Notes: a model not told the origin generated them from the letters alone. 45,449 bases of DNA from Fibrobacter sp. (GCA_012728995.1 JAAYEB010000473.1:1-45449), one strand, 5' to 3'. Positions 31,864 to 41,905 are shown, numbered from the stretch's first letter. A program made the numbers and translations.

Positions 31864-34073
31864 CTCTTTGATGAATCCTGTGGAGCCATAAAACGTCTGT
31901 AATTTCTTTTATTAATTACTTCGGTTGTATCCTGTGAATTTTCTGTGTTGTTGACCGGCAGAGCTTTTTCATTCTTTTCTTCAATGACAGCCGCTTCTTC
32001 ATGCTTTCCTTTTGTATCTTCTTTATCGGATGCTTTCTGCTTTTTTCCTGTTTTTTTTGTTTTTTCATCATCTTCAATCTGCTTTTGAGATTCATCATCA
32101 TGCAGACTGTCGATAATCTCTTCTTTACCGTTATCTTTATTTATCCTTTTCTTGATTCTCTGAACACCCCTGTATATTTGACGTTCTATAAAATCTTTGT
32201 TGTGAATATCATACTTTTCAAGTTCCCTTTCAAGGTCTACATGATCATCTTTGGTAACTATATGGGGAGTAATGAAGACTACAAGATTGGATTTAATCCT
32301 GTTTTTGCCTGAATGACGAAACAGTGCTCCGATTATTGGAAGATTACCCAGAAACGGAATCTTGTAATTAAACTCTGTTTCCTGGTTTTTGATTAACCCT
32401 CCCAGCACAAGTGTTTCTCCATCATTTAACCGAACCGTCGTAGTTATCGACCTTGTCGAGACATTAGGATATCCCTCGTTATTGGTCTTTTCTGAATTGG
32501 ATACATTTGGAGTAACTTCAGCTGTTATCTGTCCACTTTGTGAAATCCAGGGGACGATATCAAGCTGTATACCGAATTTAATAGGTTGAAAACGGGAAGT
32601 GTAGTTTTCCCCAACTCCTGTAACTATTTTAAAATATTGTGTTTCACTGACGTCTATTGAAGCCTTGTTTCCATTGAGAGTCAGGATGGATGGCTGTGCA
32701 AGTACTTTGGCTTTATCCTGAGATTCCAGAAACCGCAAAACTGTAAAAAAATCATCCGGAAGCTGATCTACAAAACCGGTAGAATTAAAAATATTCTTCA
32801 CTATTTTTTTTATGAATTTACCACTCATTCCAAGTTCAAATGTCTGGCTTCCACCATATCTGTTCGATTGAGGAAAAGGTGTATAGTTATACGAACTGTC
32901 TATAAGCCGGTTATCTTTTCCGGCCCTTGCCCCGAACTCCTTATCAATATTGTTTTTGAATTCAACCACAACAGCGTCAATACGAACCTGTGGAGTAGGA
33001 ATATCAATTGTATTGAGAAACTCCTGTGCAGCAACAATATCCTCGGATGTTCCGGATATAAGAAGCGCGTTCTGTTCCTTTATTACACGAACATTGCTCG
33101 CCGGTATATCTTTTGGAAGAATTGAAGGAATGTTGTCTGCTTTTATATGACGCAGATGGATGAGTTCCGATTTTGAAAGTGCTTGTCCTGAAGGGGTTGC
33201 AGTATTTCTGTCTCCTATGAGAATGACATTGTTTTTTTGTACAAAGGTAAATCTGGTACCTCCAAGTAAAAGTGCCAGTGCCTCTGTTAATGGTGCATTA
33301 TTCAGTTTGGCATTTACTTCACTTTTAATGCTTCCGTAAGTGATAATTTCTATATCACTTCTTTCGGCTATTGCCTTTATTACATCTTCAAGATCCCCAC
33401 TGGATACATCTAAAGAAACCATACCGTTATTGTAATCAACAAAGAAACGACCCTGTGAAGATCCACCGGAGAATCGTGGTACAGGTGATGAAGACGACAG
33501 AGGTTCAGTACCGGAGAGTACCTGGTAAATATTGTTTCGTCTTATAACTTTAAACCCGTTGCTTTCAAGAAGCACTCTCAATCCTTCATAGAGATTCACC
33601 TGATACAATTTACCTGATATTTTCCCCTCAACTTTTGTATCAGGTACAATACTGACAGCCGTTTTGGATGACAGTTCTTTAAGAAAATCTTTTACATCAA
33701 CATTCTGTATATCAACGGTCAAATTACCGTCAGAATACCGTATCATCGATTTCTGCTCATCTCTTGCTTTCTGTATTTTGTAAACGCTGCCTTCTTTTAC
33801 TACCTCCAGACCATTTGATTCGGCAATACTGCGCAGCCCTTCCATTATCGGAACATCTACCAGATGTAAAGTAACTTTCCCGGACACATCCTGATCAAGG
33901 AGTATGTTTATATTGTAACCCCTCGAAATCATCCGGATAACATCCCTTATATCCGTATCCTTGACATCGATTGAAAGCGTCTGTTCATTCTGAACAGTTT
34001 CATTTTCCTGAGCGGTTAAATAAAACGTGAAAAGTGTCAGTAATAAAAGAAAACAAAAACTTCTTATTTGCAT
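31860..34073 (-). CDS. gspD: Outer-membrane secretin (GspD/PilQ family) with long charged tail
   Basis: 737 residues. After a signal peptide (IRSFCFLLLLTLFTFYLTA) come three tandem N0/STN-like repeats of about 70 residues, starting LSIDVKDTDIRDVIRMIS, LTVDIQNVDVKDFLKELS and VSLDVSSGDLEDVIKAIA. A secretin_N domain (LIHLRHIKADNIPSILP) and the pore domain follow: LAQPSILTLNGNKASI, GIQLDIVPWIS, TTTVRLNDGETLVLGGLIK and PFLGNLPIIGALFR. The last 120 or so residues are a K/E/D-rich low-complexity tail, unusual for secretins. It forms the outer-membrane gate of the secretion or pilus machine. A GAGG box precedes the start. Confidence 0.95.
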   Translation of the reverse strand: MQIRSFCFLLLLTLFTFYLTAQENETVQNEQTLSIDVKDTDIRDVIRMISRGYNINILLDQDVSGKVTLHLVDVPIMEGLRSIAESNGLEVVKEGSVYKIQKARDEQKSMIRYSDGNLTVDIQNVDVKDFLKELSSKTAVSIVPDTKVEGKISGKLYQVNLYEGLRVLLESNGFKVIRRNNIYQVLSGTEPLSSSSPVPRFSGGSSQGRFFVDYNNGMVSLDVSSGDLEDVIKAIAERSDIEIITYGSIKSEVNAKLNNAPLTEALALLLGGTRFTFVQKNNVILIGDRNTATPSGQALSKSELIHLRHIKADNIPSILPKDIPASNVRVIKEQNALLISGTSEDIVAAQEFLNTIDIPTPQVRIDAVVVEFKNNIDKEFGARAGKDNRLIDSSYNYTPFPQSNRYGGSQTFELGMSGKFIKKIVKNIFNSTGFVDQLPDDFFTVLRFLESQDKAKVLAQPSILTLNGNKASIDVSETQYFKIVTGVGENYTSRFQPIKFGIQLDIVPWISQSGQITAEVTPNVSNSEKTNNEGYPNVSTRSITTTVRLNDGETLVLGGLIKNQETEFNYKIPFLGNLPIIGALFRHSGKNRIKSNLVVFITPHIVTKDDHVDLERELEKYDIHNKDFIERQIYRGVQRIKKRINKDNGKEEIIDSLHDDESQKQIEDDEKTKKTGKKQKASDKEDTKGKHEEAAVIEEKNEKALPVNNTENSQDTTEVINKRNYRRFMAPQDSSKR

Positions 34074-34129
34074 TTAATACCTCAATTTATTAAGACAGCA
34101 GGAGTTATGAAACTGCACCCATAACCTGT

Positions 34130-35839
34130 TCAAGGTGCAGCTATGATATCCTCAACAAGCACAACACGTAAAAGTTCCTCAGGTGTTGTCATACCCTGTT
34201 CTATTTTCATTATTCCATCCTGAATCAGTGTTTTAAAACCGGTTTCCCGCAAGGTTTTCCGAATCACTGATTCCGGTATATTATCAGCAATTAAACTGCG
34301 TAGATTCTCGTTGACTGTAACAATTTCAAAAATGCCAATTCTTCCTTTATATCCCGTATAGTTGCATTTATCACATCCCTGGGCACTGTAAGCTTTAGGA
34401 AGAGAATATGCTCCAAGAAGAGATTTCCACTTTATTTGTATATCCTCAGAAATCTCCGATTCTTTTTTACAATGCGGACAAAGTACCCTGACCAGACGTT
34501 GGGCAACGATTCCTACAAGGGATGAAGAGATTAAAAAGCCTGGAATGCCCAGATCCCGCAATCTGGTGATCGCCGAGACTGCATCGTTTGTATGAAGAGT
34601 TGACAGTACGAGATGCCCTGTCTGTGAGGCCTGTACTGCAATCTGGGCGGTTTCTTTATCACGTATTTCACCAACCAGAATTACATCCGGGTCCTGCCGG
34701 AGGATTGAACGTAAAGCAGCTGCAAACGTAACACCCGCTTTTTCATTAATCTGAACCTGGTTGATCCCTTCAAGTTTATATTCAATAGGATTTTCGATTG
34801 TCGTAATATTGATCGCCTTATGTCTGATTTTATTCAAACATGCAAAAAGAGTGGAACTCTTTCCGCTTCCCGTTGGACCTGTAACAAAAATCATTCCCTG
34901 GGGTTTATTAATAAGTTCGGTCATGATTTTCTGTTCGGATGGTGAAATCCCAAGATTAGCTATATCCAAGAGTTTAATATCATGTTTAAGTACGCGAATA
35001 ACAGTTTTTTCTCCGAAGTGTGTTGGAAGAGTTGATACACGAAAATCAAACAACTGCCCGTTAATAGTGTGCCTGATACGTCCGTCCTGTGGAATCCTTT
35101 TTTCTGCTATGTCCAGATCTGCAAGTATCTTGATCCTGGAAGTCAGAGGAGAAAACATCCATTTTGTTACTTCCGTATACTGTTTCAGCATCCCATCAAT
35201 ACGGAATCTCACTACTGCAATATGTTCAGACGGTTCTACATGAATATCAGAAGCACCCAATTTAATTGCTTCATTAAAAATCAACGAAACCATCTGAACT
35301 ACCGGTTCAGCTTCTGTGCGTTCACGAATCTCATCTTCCGAAAGTGAATCATCAATCTGCAATTGACGTTCATACTCGCGTGTGATTTTCCCCGCGAATT
35401 GTTTGAACATTGTATCACCCTTAAAGAGCTTACTGCGCATGAGTTCTATTTCGGACGGAGTAGTGAGTACGATCTTGATCTTGCGATCTATTGTCAATTG
35501 AACCTGCATTAAAATATCCAGGTCAAAGGGATCGCAGACTGCCAGACGAAGTGTATCAGGATCGCCTATAAGAGGAAGACACTGATTTTCTTTGAAAAAT
35601 TCGGATGAAAACTCTCTCATGATATCTATACTTACAACGCTTTCAAGAGAAGGAAAAAACTCCATGTCAAATTGAGACGCCAGAGCTTTGTATATGACCT
35701 TTTCCGGAATGCCATAATTGACAGTGAGAATTTCACCGATCCTTACACCTTTTTCAGCACTGTCACGAGCTGCATTGTCAAGTGTTGGATCGTCTGTATC
35801 ATAAATGCGCTTAAGTATATCACCCAGTTTTGGTATCAT
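34130..35839 (-). CDS. gspE: Type II secretion/type IV pilus assembly ATPase (GspE/PilB)
   Basis: 569 residues from ATG 35839; an in-frame TTG at 35881 is less likely. The N-terminal MshEN-type domain (residues 1-140) is followed by the motor: GASDIHVEPSE, Walker A GPTGSGKSSTLF (residues 321-332), Asp box and Walker B ILRQDPDVILVGEIRD, His box STLHTNDA. A tetra-Cys zinc motif has CPHC (454, 457) and CDKC (489, 492). It drives pseudopilus growth from the cytoplasm. It is first in an eight-gene operon; pilC/gspF and a major pilin gene are not adjacent. Confidence 0.96.
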   Translation of the reverse strand: MIPKLGDILKRIYDTDDPTLDNAARDSAEKGVRIGEILTVNYGIPEKVIYKALASQFDMEFFPSLESVVSIDIMREFSSEFFKENQCLPLIGDPDTLRLAVCDPFDLDILMQVQLTIDRKIKIVLTTPSEIELMRSKLFKGDTMFKQFAGKITREYERQLQIDDSLSEDEIRERTEAEPVVQMVSLIFNEAIKLGASDIHVEPSEHIAVVRFRIDGMLKQYTEVTKWMFSPLTSRIKILADLDIAEKRIPQDGRIRHTINGQLFDFRVSTLPTHFGEKTVIRVLKHDIKLLDIANLGISPSEQKIMTELINKPQGMIFVTGPTGSGKSSTLFACLNKIRHKAINITTIENPIEYKLEGINQVQINEKAGVTFAAALRSILRQDPDVILVGEIRDKETAQIAVQASQTGHLVLSTLHTNDAVSAITRLRDLGIPGFLISSSLVGIVAQRLVRVLCPHCKKESEISEDIQIKWKSLLGAYSLPKAYSAQGCDKCNYTGYKGRIGIFEIVTVNENLRSLIADNIPESVIRKTLRETGFKTLIQDGIMKIEQGMTTPEELLRVVLVEDIIAAP

Positions 35840-36273
35840 ACCGAAAGACTTTGTCAAGAAAAAAGAGTTAAGCTGAAACAAAAATAAATGTTATATGCCA
35901 AATTCTGAAAATAACATATTGTTTAACTGTTGTCATAAATTATTACTGAAATAAAGAAGATTAATTAAAGTTTGAGTTGGAAAGCAATAACGCACAAAAC
36001 CAAATTCATGGATACAAAGTTGGTTTTATCTACCTGATGAGTATTTCCCTGAAACCTGATAAATCTACTCAAAAAGAGGTAATTTGTTATATCGGCAAAA
36101 TAAATTCATCTAAAACGCAGGGCTGGTAATAAAATCTGAGACTGCAAAATATTCAATATTGAAGTTATGTTCACGTCTGTTTCATAGAACATGAGCCTGT
36201 ATAAAGGTTTGTTTGGGATTTAATCTGAAATTAGCTGTACAGGAAATGTAGATGTTAAAGTAAAAATGAAGGA
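35840..36273. other. Intergenic region upstream of the secretion operon
   Basis: AT-rich; presumably contains the minus-strand promoter of the gspE operon. No gene, tRNA or strong hairpin is seen. Confidence 0.45.
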
Positions 36274-37050
36274 TTAACGTCGTTTTCTGTTAATTCGATC
36301 GGAAATCTGAGCAGATCTGATAAAATAAATGTTGATAAACATCTTTAACGTTTCATCAAGTTTAGTTATATAAAACACCTCAGGATTTCGGTTATTTTTT
36401 GTGAGTTCATTTTTTTGCCACTGTTCAATTTGATAAATAAGTTCATTGGTAATAATTCTCAGTTTGACACAGTAATCATCGGTTTTTCGCCAGTGATTAA
36501 TCCTTATATCACTTTTTGGAGATTTTAAGGATACATCAAAATCTTTTTCTGATACCAGAGATTCTTTTGAAAGAAAATCCAGTGAATTTTTCGCAGTACA
36601 GACAAGGAAATGAAAACCTCTCAGAAATTTTGGAAAAAATGAATCAAGATAGAGACATCGCTCCCATTTTTCATTTTTCAAGTTATCTTCAAACTCCTTG
36701 AGAGTTGAAACAAAGCTTTTGCACACCAGATTTATCTGTTTAGCTTCAAAATCCGACAGATAATAAGCTTTTTCGAAAGATTCTCTGTATGTGGTTCTTT
36801 CTCTTCCTTTTCTGGTGTTTTTAATATAAGAATCATCTGTTGGCGTGATAATTACATAATCATTGTCGTTATCGAAACTGATCCTTACATATTCAGGCAT
36901 TTGTGAATCGTCAGGAAAGTATAAAGAAATTTTTGCGAGATTTATTTTAAAAGATTCTCTTGGCATAAGTGTTTTAGTACTTTTGGGGTAAGCAGGATTG
37001 AAGGAAGAAAAGAGAAAAATTATAATAATCGATTTAAAAAATAAGAGCAT
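36274..37050 (-). CDS. Hypothetical exported protein
   Basis: 258 residues, family not recognised. A signal peptide (LLFFKSIIIIFLFSSFNPAYP) is followed by a mixed alpha/beta region with SLYFPDDSQMPEYVRISFD, DYVIITPTDDSYIKNTRKG and several amphipathic helices. The protein is Lys/Glu-rich and ends in a basic NRKRR. It is flanked by gaps of over 150 nt on both sides, so probably monocistronic. Confidence 0.6.
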   Translation of the reverse strand: MLLFFKSIIIIFLFSSFNPAYPKSTKTLMPRESFKINLAKISLYFPDDSQMPEYVRISFDNDNDYVIITPTDDSYIKNTRKGRERTTYRESFEKAYYLSDFEAKQINLVCKSFVSTLKEFEDNLKNEKWERCLYLDSFFPKFLRGFHFLVCTAKNSLDFLSKESLVSEKDFDVSLKSPKSDIRINHWRKTDDYCVKLRIITNELIYQIEQWQKNELTKNNRNPEVFYITKLDETLKMFINIYFIRSAQISDRINRKRR

Positions 37051-37186
37051 AGCTTCATTTCCGGCATTTTGCTAATCATATATTCAAATTTAATGATATA
37101 AATTAGGAATGAGTTCTGCAACAGGTATTTGATTAATATTTGAGATTAGAAAATAGGGGGGGGCTGGAAGCTGATTTTGAATATAA

Positions 37187-37214
37187 AAAGAAAAAGGCAG
37201 ATTTGATCTGCCTT
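37187..37214 (-). terminator. Rho-independent terminator after the fusA-ATPase operon
   Basis: On the minus strand AAGGCAGAT-CAA-ATCTGCCTT forms a 9-bp stem followed by TTTCTTTTT. It overlaps the ATPase stop codon (37213-37215). Confidence 0.85.
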
Positions 37215-37923
37215 ACTGTTTTTTTTCTGCAATAAGTAAAATCTGTGGATCGAGTTTTAAATGAAGAGTTTTTGATGGTAACTGATCGTGATCCTTAATC
37301 AGTTTCAGTTGAACATAATCCTCTTTTGCTTCAAGGTGAATCAAAATTGAGATATGATCAATAAAATCTTTCAGAATGACAGGAAACCCGTTATCATCAA
37401 AAAACTGTTTTTCTCTTGGCAGTGTGGTACTGAACCAGATTTCAACCTGCAGTTCCCGGGCAAATTTTTTAAAACAGCCGAGTTCTTCCTTAGTGATTTT
37501 ACTAAAATCATATCCGTCGATCATTATAAGATCGGCCGAAAAACGTGCATCGCGAATCATCGAATTGATACTTTTGAGAACCTGTTCAGTAGTAACATTA
37601 TCCTGCTTAAAATTCATTATAACCCGGTTTTTTGTTATTTCATCATGAATATCCATCGCGTTGTCGAGTTTATATCTGCGCGCTATTTCCTGAAAGATAT
37701 CCTCATACCAGGAAACTATATGAGTCGTATCATCCGCAAAAGAAACATGAATAACATGTTTTGCCTGGAATAGTTTATCTGTAGCAATATGAACCAGGCA
37801 TGCAGTTTTCCCGACACCCTTTCTGGCAGTAATCACACCAATATTGCCATTACCAACTCCGCCTTGTGTTGATTTTTCCAGAATCCTCAACGGGCTTCTG
37901 GTTATAAGCTCTTTTTTAATCAT
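37213..37923 (-). CDS. RecA/KaiC-like P-loop ATPase coupled to EF-G gene
   Basis: 236 residues. Walker A is ITARKGVGKTACL (about residues 31-43) and Walker B is ADLIMIDGYDFSK. Later strands VEIWFSTTLPRE and HISILIHLEAKEDYVQLKLI complete a RecA-like fold without a recognisable DNA-binding or KaiC tandem domain. It is probably a soluble cytoplasmic ATPase of unknown target. It begins 12 nt after the EF-G stop codon with a strong AAAGGAG box, so the two are co-transcribed. Confidence 0.7.
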   Translation of the reverse strand: MIKKELITRSPLRILEKSTQGGVGNGNIGVITARKGVGKTACLVHIATDKLFQAKHVIHVSFADDTTHIVSWYEDIFQEIARRYKLDNAMDIHDEITKNRVIMNFKQDNVTTEQVLKSINSMIRDARFSADLIMIDGYDFSKITKEELGCFKKFARELQVEIWFSTTLPREKQFFDDNGFPVILKDFIDHISILIHLEAKEDYVQLKLIKDHDQLPSKTLHLKLDPQILLIAEKKQ

Positions 37924-37935
37924 TGAGAGACTCCT

Positions 37936-40026
37936 TTATTTTTTAGAATCGGCTTTCTTTTTCTCTTCGAACTCTTTTTTGAGCTGCAGTGCAATTGAAT
38001 TTGGAACTTTTCCATATTTAAGAAATTCCATAGTAAACTCTGCCTTACCCTGAGTCAGAGAGCGAAGCACCGTTGAATATCCAAACATTTCACTAAGTGG
38101 CACCTCTGCTTCGATTCTGGTAAAATTACTCTCTTCATTAGTACTTATTATAATACCACGGCGCTGGTTAATGCTACCAAGAATATTTCCCTGAAATTCA
38201 GATGGCCCTTCAATGGAAACTTTCATTACAGGTTCAAGTATTTGCGGTCTGGCTTTTTCATATGCCTGCCAGAATGCGCCAATCGCAGCCTGTTGAAATG
38301 CAATGTCAGATGAATCCACAGGATGATAGTTTCCGTCATTGATTGTCAGTTTAACATTAACAATCGGAAAACCTATTACCTTGCCTTTGTTAAGGCATGC
38401 CCTGAATCCCTTGTCGCATGATGGTATATATTCATTGGGAATTACACCACCTTTAATATTGTCAACAAAATCGTATTCATTTTCCGGATTCGGTTCGAGG
38501 ATACCTGCAACCCGGCCATACTGACCGGCTCCACCAGTCTGTTTTTTGTGCGAATAATCAAAATTTGCAGTCTGAGTAACAGTTTCTCTATATGCAACCT
38601 GCGGCTTTCCTGTTTCCAGCTCTACCTTGTATTCGCGGCGCATCCGCTCAATGTAAACATCAAGGTGAAGTTCTCCCATTCCACGTATAATGGTTTCATT
38701 AGACTCCTGATCTACATATGTTTTGAATGTAGGATCCTCTTTAGTGAACCTGTTCAAAGCTTTCGAAAGATTATCCGCAGATTTTTTGTCTTTTGGGTGA
38801 ATAGCCAGTGAAATGACCGGTTCCGGGACATACATGGTACTCATGGTATAAGGCATGTTGTTTTCTGTAAATGTGTCTCCCGATGCACAGTCGACACCAA
38901 ACAGCGCAACAATATCTCCACACCCGGCTTCAGAAATGTCTTCCATCGAATCTGAATGCATACGTATAAGGCGTCCGACCTTGAACTTCTTGCCTGTCCT
39001 TGTATTAAAAAGCTCAGATCCCTTTTTTATCATTCCCTGATAAATCCTTATATATGTAAGCTGCCCGTACTGTCCATCCTCAAGTTTAAAAGCCAGAGCA
39101 ATGGCAGGCCTGGAATCATCTGGCACAATCGGAACCTTTTCCTCGTTTTTACTTGTATCAAGAGCATGGTATTTGATTTCTGAAGGATTCGGGAGGTAAT
39201 TCAATACACCATCAAGTAGAGGCTGTATTCCCTTGTTTTTATATGCTGATCCCATAAAAACAGGTGTAAGTTCCAGAGAAAGTGTTCCCGCACGAATTGC
39301 GCACCGAATCTGCTCTTCAGTCTCTTTACCTTCCAGGTATGCTTCTGCCAGTTCATCTGAATACATGGAAACAGCATCAAGCAGCTCTTCACGTTTATTC
39401 TGAGCTTCTTCAAGAAGTTCAGAAGGTATTTCACGAACCACAAGTTCATCACCGCTTGGACCTTCAAAGTAATAAGCTTTCATTGTAACAAGATCTACAA
39501 CTCCCTCAAGCTTCTCTTCGAGACCTATGGGAATCTGAACCATGATTGCATTGTGGCCAAGTTTTTCGCGGAGCTGGTCTTTTACACGATAGGGATTGGC
39601 TCCGGAACGGTCACATTTATTAACAAAAGCAATCCTGGGGACGCAGTACCGTTTTAACTGCCGATCCACTGTAATAGATTGCGATTGAACACCACCTACA
39701 GAACACAGCACCAAAATCGCTCCATCAAGTACGCGAAGTGCTCTTTCCACTTCTATGGTAAAGTCAACGTGTCCGGGAGTATCGATTACATTGATCGGAT
39801 GATCTTTCCACGTTACATTGGTTGCAGCTGAAGCGATTGTGATTCCACGTTCCCGCTCAAGTTCCATCGAGTCCATTGTGGCCCCGACACCATCCTTACC
39901 TTTTACTTCATGAATCGCATGGATTTTTTTACTGTAGTACAGGATTCGCTCGGTAAGAGTCGTTTTTCCTGAATCAATATGTGCGCTGATTCCTATATTG
40001 CGCATTTTTGCGATATCTTTCGCCAT
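37936..40026 (-). CDS. fusA: Translation elongation factor G, mitochondrial/spirochaete-planctomycete EFG1-like
   Basis: 696 residues, full length. It catalyses ribosome translocation using GTP. G1 is [10 protein letters not shown]3 is DTPGHVDF and G4 is NKCD; the domain IV tip and the C-terminal [15 protein letters not shown] are intact. The switch I region reads [20 protein letters not shown] and later [17 protein letters not shown]. These features match mitochondrial EFG1 and the spdEFG class more than the canonical bacterial EF-G (which has RTHKIGEVHDGAATMDWM-type sequence). The gene lies away from the str operon (no rpsL, rpsG or tuf). It is co-transcribed with a P-loop ATPase. Confidence 0.96.
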   Translation of the reverse strand: MAKDIAKMRNIGISAHIDSGKTTLTERILYYSKKIHAIHEVKGKDGVGATMDSMELERERGITIASAATNVTWKDHPINVIDTPGHVDFTIEVERALRVLDGAILVLCSVGGVQSQSITVDRQLKRYCVPRIAFVNKCDRSGANPYRVKDQLREKLGHNAIMVQIPIGLEEKLEGVVDLVTMKAYYFEGPSGDELVVREIPSELLEEAQNKREELLDAVSMYSDELAEAYLEGKETEEQIRCAIRAGTLSLELTPVFMGSAYKNKGIQPLLDGVLNYLPNPSEIKYHALDTSKNEEKVPIVPDDSRPAIALAFKLEDGQYGQLTYIRIYQGMIKKGSELFNTRTGKKFKVGRLIRMHSDSMEDISEAGCGDIVALFGVDCASGDTFTENNMPYTMSTMYVPEPVISLAIHPKDKKSADNLSKALNRFTKEDPTFKTYVDQESNETIIRGMGELHLDVYIERMRREYKVELETGKPQVAYRETVTQTANFDYSHKKQTGGAGQYGRVAGILEPNPENEYDFVDNIKGGVIPNEYIPSCDKGFRACLNKGKVIGFPIVNVKLTINDGNYHPVDSSDIAFQQAAIGAFWQAYEKARPQILEPVMKVSIEGPSEFQGNILGSINQRRGIIISTNEESNFTRIEAEVPLSEMFGYSTVLRSLTQGKAEFTMEFLKYGKVPNSIALQLKKEFEEKKKADSKK

Positions 40027-40527
40027 AAACTACTAAACCTCTCACATTAAAATAATAGCGTTTCTGTACAAAAACATAATACTATCGCCAAGGTGTCATA
40101 ACATTAAAAATTAAATTGCCATTCACATGAATAAGGAGACCTGTCTGGAAGGATTCATCCCATTTTTCCAAAAATTTGCCTGATACCTGGAAAATATCCC
40201 GGAAAAGTTGGTAAATAGCCTGAAGATCACCTCAGCGGCCACGAAATATAATTTCTGTCGAAAACGATGTCTATTGAAAAAAAATGGAAAAATTCCAAAA
40301 AGTGTCCGATAAAAATTGATGAAATTGCAATCCGGTGCGTTTTTCAGACATTTTAAAAATGCTGGCATAGAAAAATAACATACACAAAAAAACTCCTGAT
40401 TGGATATACTCACACTACAAAAAGCAACCGGACACACCGAATTATTCTCATTATTACAGGGTGAATATCTGCAACAAAGTATTATATTTTTAATCCCACG
40501 TAATTACGACTTAGGGAGCTCAAAGTT
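40027..40527. other. Divergent intergenic region (fusA / glycosyltransferase)
   Basis: 500 nt containing the promoters of fusA (minus) and the glycosyltransferase gene (plus). Frames open here have phenylalanine/cysteine-rich, non-protein-like translations and are not called. Confidence 0.5.
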
Positions 40528-41589
40528 GTGCATATTCTTTATTTTGTAACAGCTCATGGATATGGTCATGGAGTACGTACCTGCGCAATAACAAATGCTT
40601 TTTCCTCAGATATTAAACTTACACTAAAAACAGCTCTTCCAGAGATTTTTTTTTCTGAAGAACTTAAAAGGAATTTTTCGTATCAGTTTTCAGAATTTGA
40701 TTGTGGCTGTGTTCAACTGGACAGTATGAGTATAAATATAGAAAAAACATTTCATAAATATGCCAAAATGGCAGATAAAAACCGTCAAATACTCCAGCAG
40801 GAATCCGACTGGTGTATAAGCAACAGGGTAGATTGTATTGTCAGCGACATAACCCCATTCGCATTTCAAATCGCAAAAAACGCCAATATACCGTCTGTTG
40901 CCGTATCAAACTTTACATGGTATGATATTTACAGTGAATACGACTGCAGGTGGTTTAAACCATATCTTGATGAAATCCATGAGCAGTATCTCATGAGTGA
41001 TAATCTTTTTGCGCTTCAACCCGCAGGTGAAATGAAATACATGAAAAACAGAAAGGATATCCCTGTTGTTGCACGAACTGCAAAAAACGTAAGGGACAGT
41101 TTAAATAAAAAACTCAATATTGATAATGCAAAGAAACTTGGATTAATCTATGTTGGTAATTATGGAATAAACGGTCCAGACTGGAAAAAACTTGAACAGT
41201 TTACAGAATGGGAATTTGTCGGTGTCTACCCGCTTGGCCAGAATGTAGAAAATTATCATCTGGTAGAAAAAGGTGCCTTTTCATTTCAGAATCTCAGCGC
41301 AAGTGTCGATGTAGTGATAAGTAAAGTTGGTTACGGTATTCTTTCGGAGTGTCTTGTCAATGGGACACCCTTGATCTATCCATCAAGAGAAAACTTTTCA
41401 GAGTATGAAGTCCTTCAAAAAGCAATCAGGAGATGGGGAGGCGGGTATTATATTCAAACTGAAAGTTTCTATTCCCTTAACTGGAATGAACATCTTCAGG
41501 CAGTATTGAACTGCAAAAAACCGCAACCGGTAAAACAGAACGGTGCAGAGTATTGCGCGTTTGAGATAGAAAAGATTGCAAAACTTTAA
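40528..41589 (+). CDS. Glycosyltransferase-like protein (GT-B fold, MurG/GT28-like)
   Basis: 353 residues from GTG 40528, with GGGAG nine nt upstream. The N-terminal loop YFVTAHGYGHGVRTCAI is the donor- or acceptor-loop signature of GT-B enzymes such as MurG-like transferases and the arabinokinase-linked 'ITGHGxGHxxR' group. DCIVSDITPFAFQIAKNANI resembles the first Rossmann domain. The C-terminal domain has DVVISKVGYGILSECLVNGTP then LIYPSRENFSEYEVL, the usual nucleotide-sugar site. It probably transfers a sugar in the cytoplasm; the acceptor is unknown. No glycan operon surrounds it. Confidence 0.85.
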   Translation: MHILYFVTAHGYGHGVRTCAITNAFSSDIKLTLKTALPEIFFSEELKRNFSYQFSEFDCGCVQLDSMSINIEKTFHKYAKMADKNRQILQQESDWCISNRVDCIVSDITPFAFQIAKNANIPSVAVSNFTWYDIYSEYDCRWFKPYLDEIHEQYLMSDNLFALQPAGEMKYMKNRKDIPVVARTAKNVRDSLNKKLNIDNAKKLGLIYVGNYGINGPDWKKLEQFTEWEFVGVYPLGQNVENYHLVEKGAFSFQNLSASVDVVISKVGYGILSECLVNGTPLIYPSRENFSEYEVLQKAIRRWGGGYYIQTESFYSLNWNEHLQAVLNCKKPQPVKQNGAEYCAFEIEKIAKL

Positions 41590-41610
41590 TATAAAAAAAT
41601 AGATATTATG

Positions 41611-41689
41611 TTACGCCAGACGCAGCGTGGCCTGCTAACTCTCTTTGTGATGGAGGTGGTGACGGTTTCCACGAGCAGGCGTAGAAACC
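41611..41689. ncRNA. Candidate structured RNA or DNA element with pseudoknot potential
   Basis: GGTTTC (41664-41669) pairs with GAAACC (41684-41689). The loop between them contains AGCAGGC (41674-41680), perfectly complementary to GCCTGCT (41630-41636) upstream. The two helices cross, so an H-type pseudoknot is possible. The stretch is much more GC-rich than its surroundings and has no plausible ORF. No known family is recognised. Confidence 0.4.
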
Positions 41690-41785
41690 AAACTACGAAT
41701 AAAATATCCACTGATAATACAGTTAATCGTTAATGAATGTAATTTCTTTTTGATTCTAAATTTGCAGGTGAGTTCACAATCGCAG

Positions 41786-41905
41786 AGCGTTTTTCTTTCT
41801 AAATCCATTATCAGACAGGAAAATTATAATTTTTCATTTGAACTCTCTGCCGGGTTCGCTCACCTAAAAATCTGGTTGTCGCAAAACCGTGTGAAGAAAA
41901 ACGCT
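41786..41905. repeat. Long-spaced perfect inverted repeat
   Basis: AGCGTTTTTCTT (41786-41797) and AAGAAAAACGCT (41894-41905) are exact 12-nt complements 96 nt apart. A second pair, GGTGAG near 41767 and CTCACC near 41860, crosses it. The region has no gene and may be an element remnant. Confidence 0.45.

Noticed and set aside
40123-40437. 104-codon minus-strand ORF upstream of fusA
   Set aside because: Phe/Cys-rich, low-complexity translation with no start signal, and it lies in a divergent promoter region.
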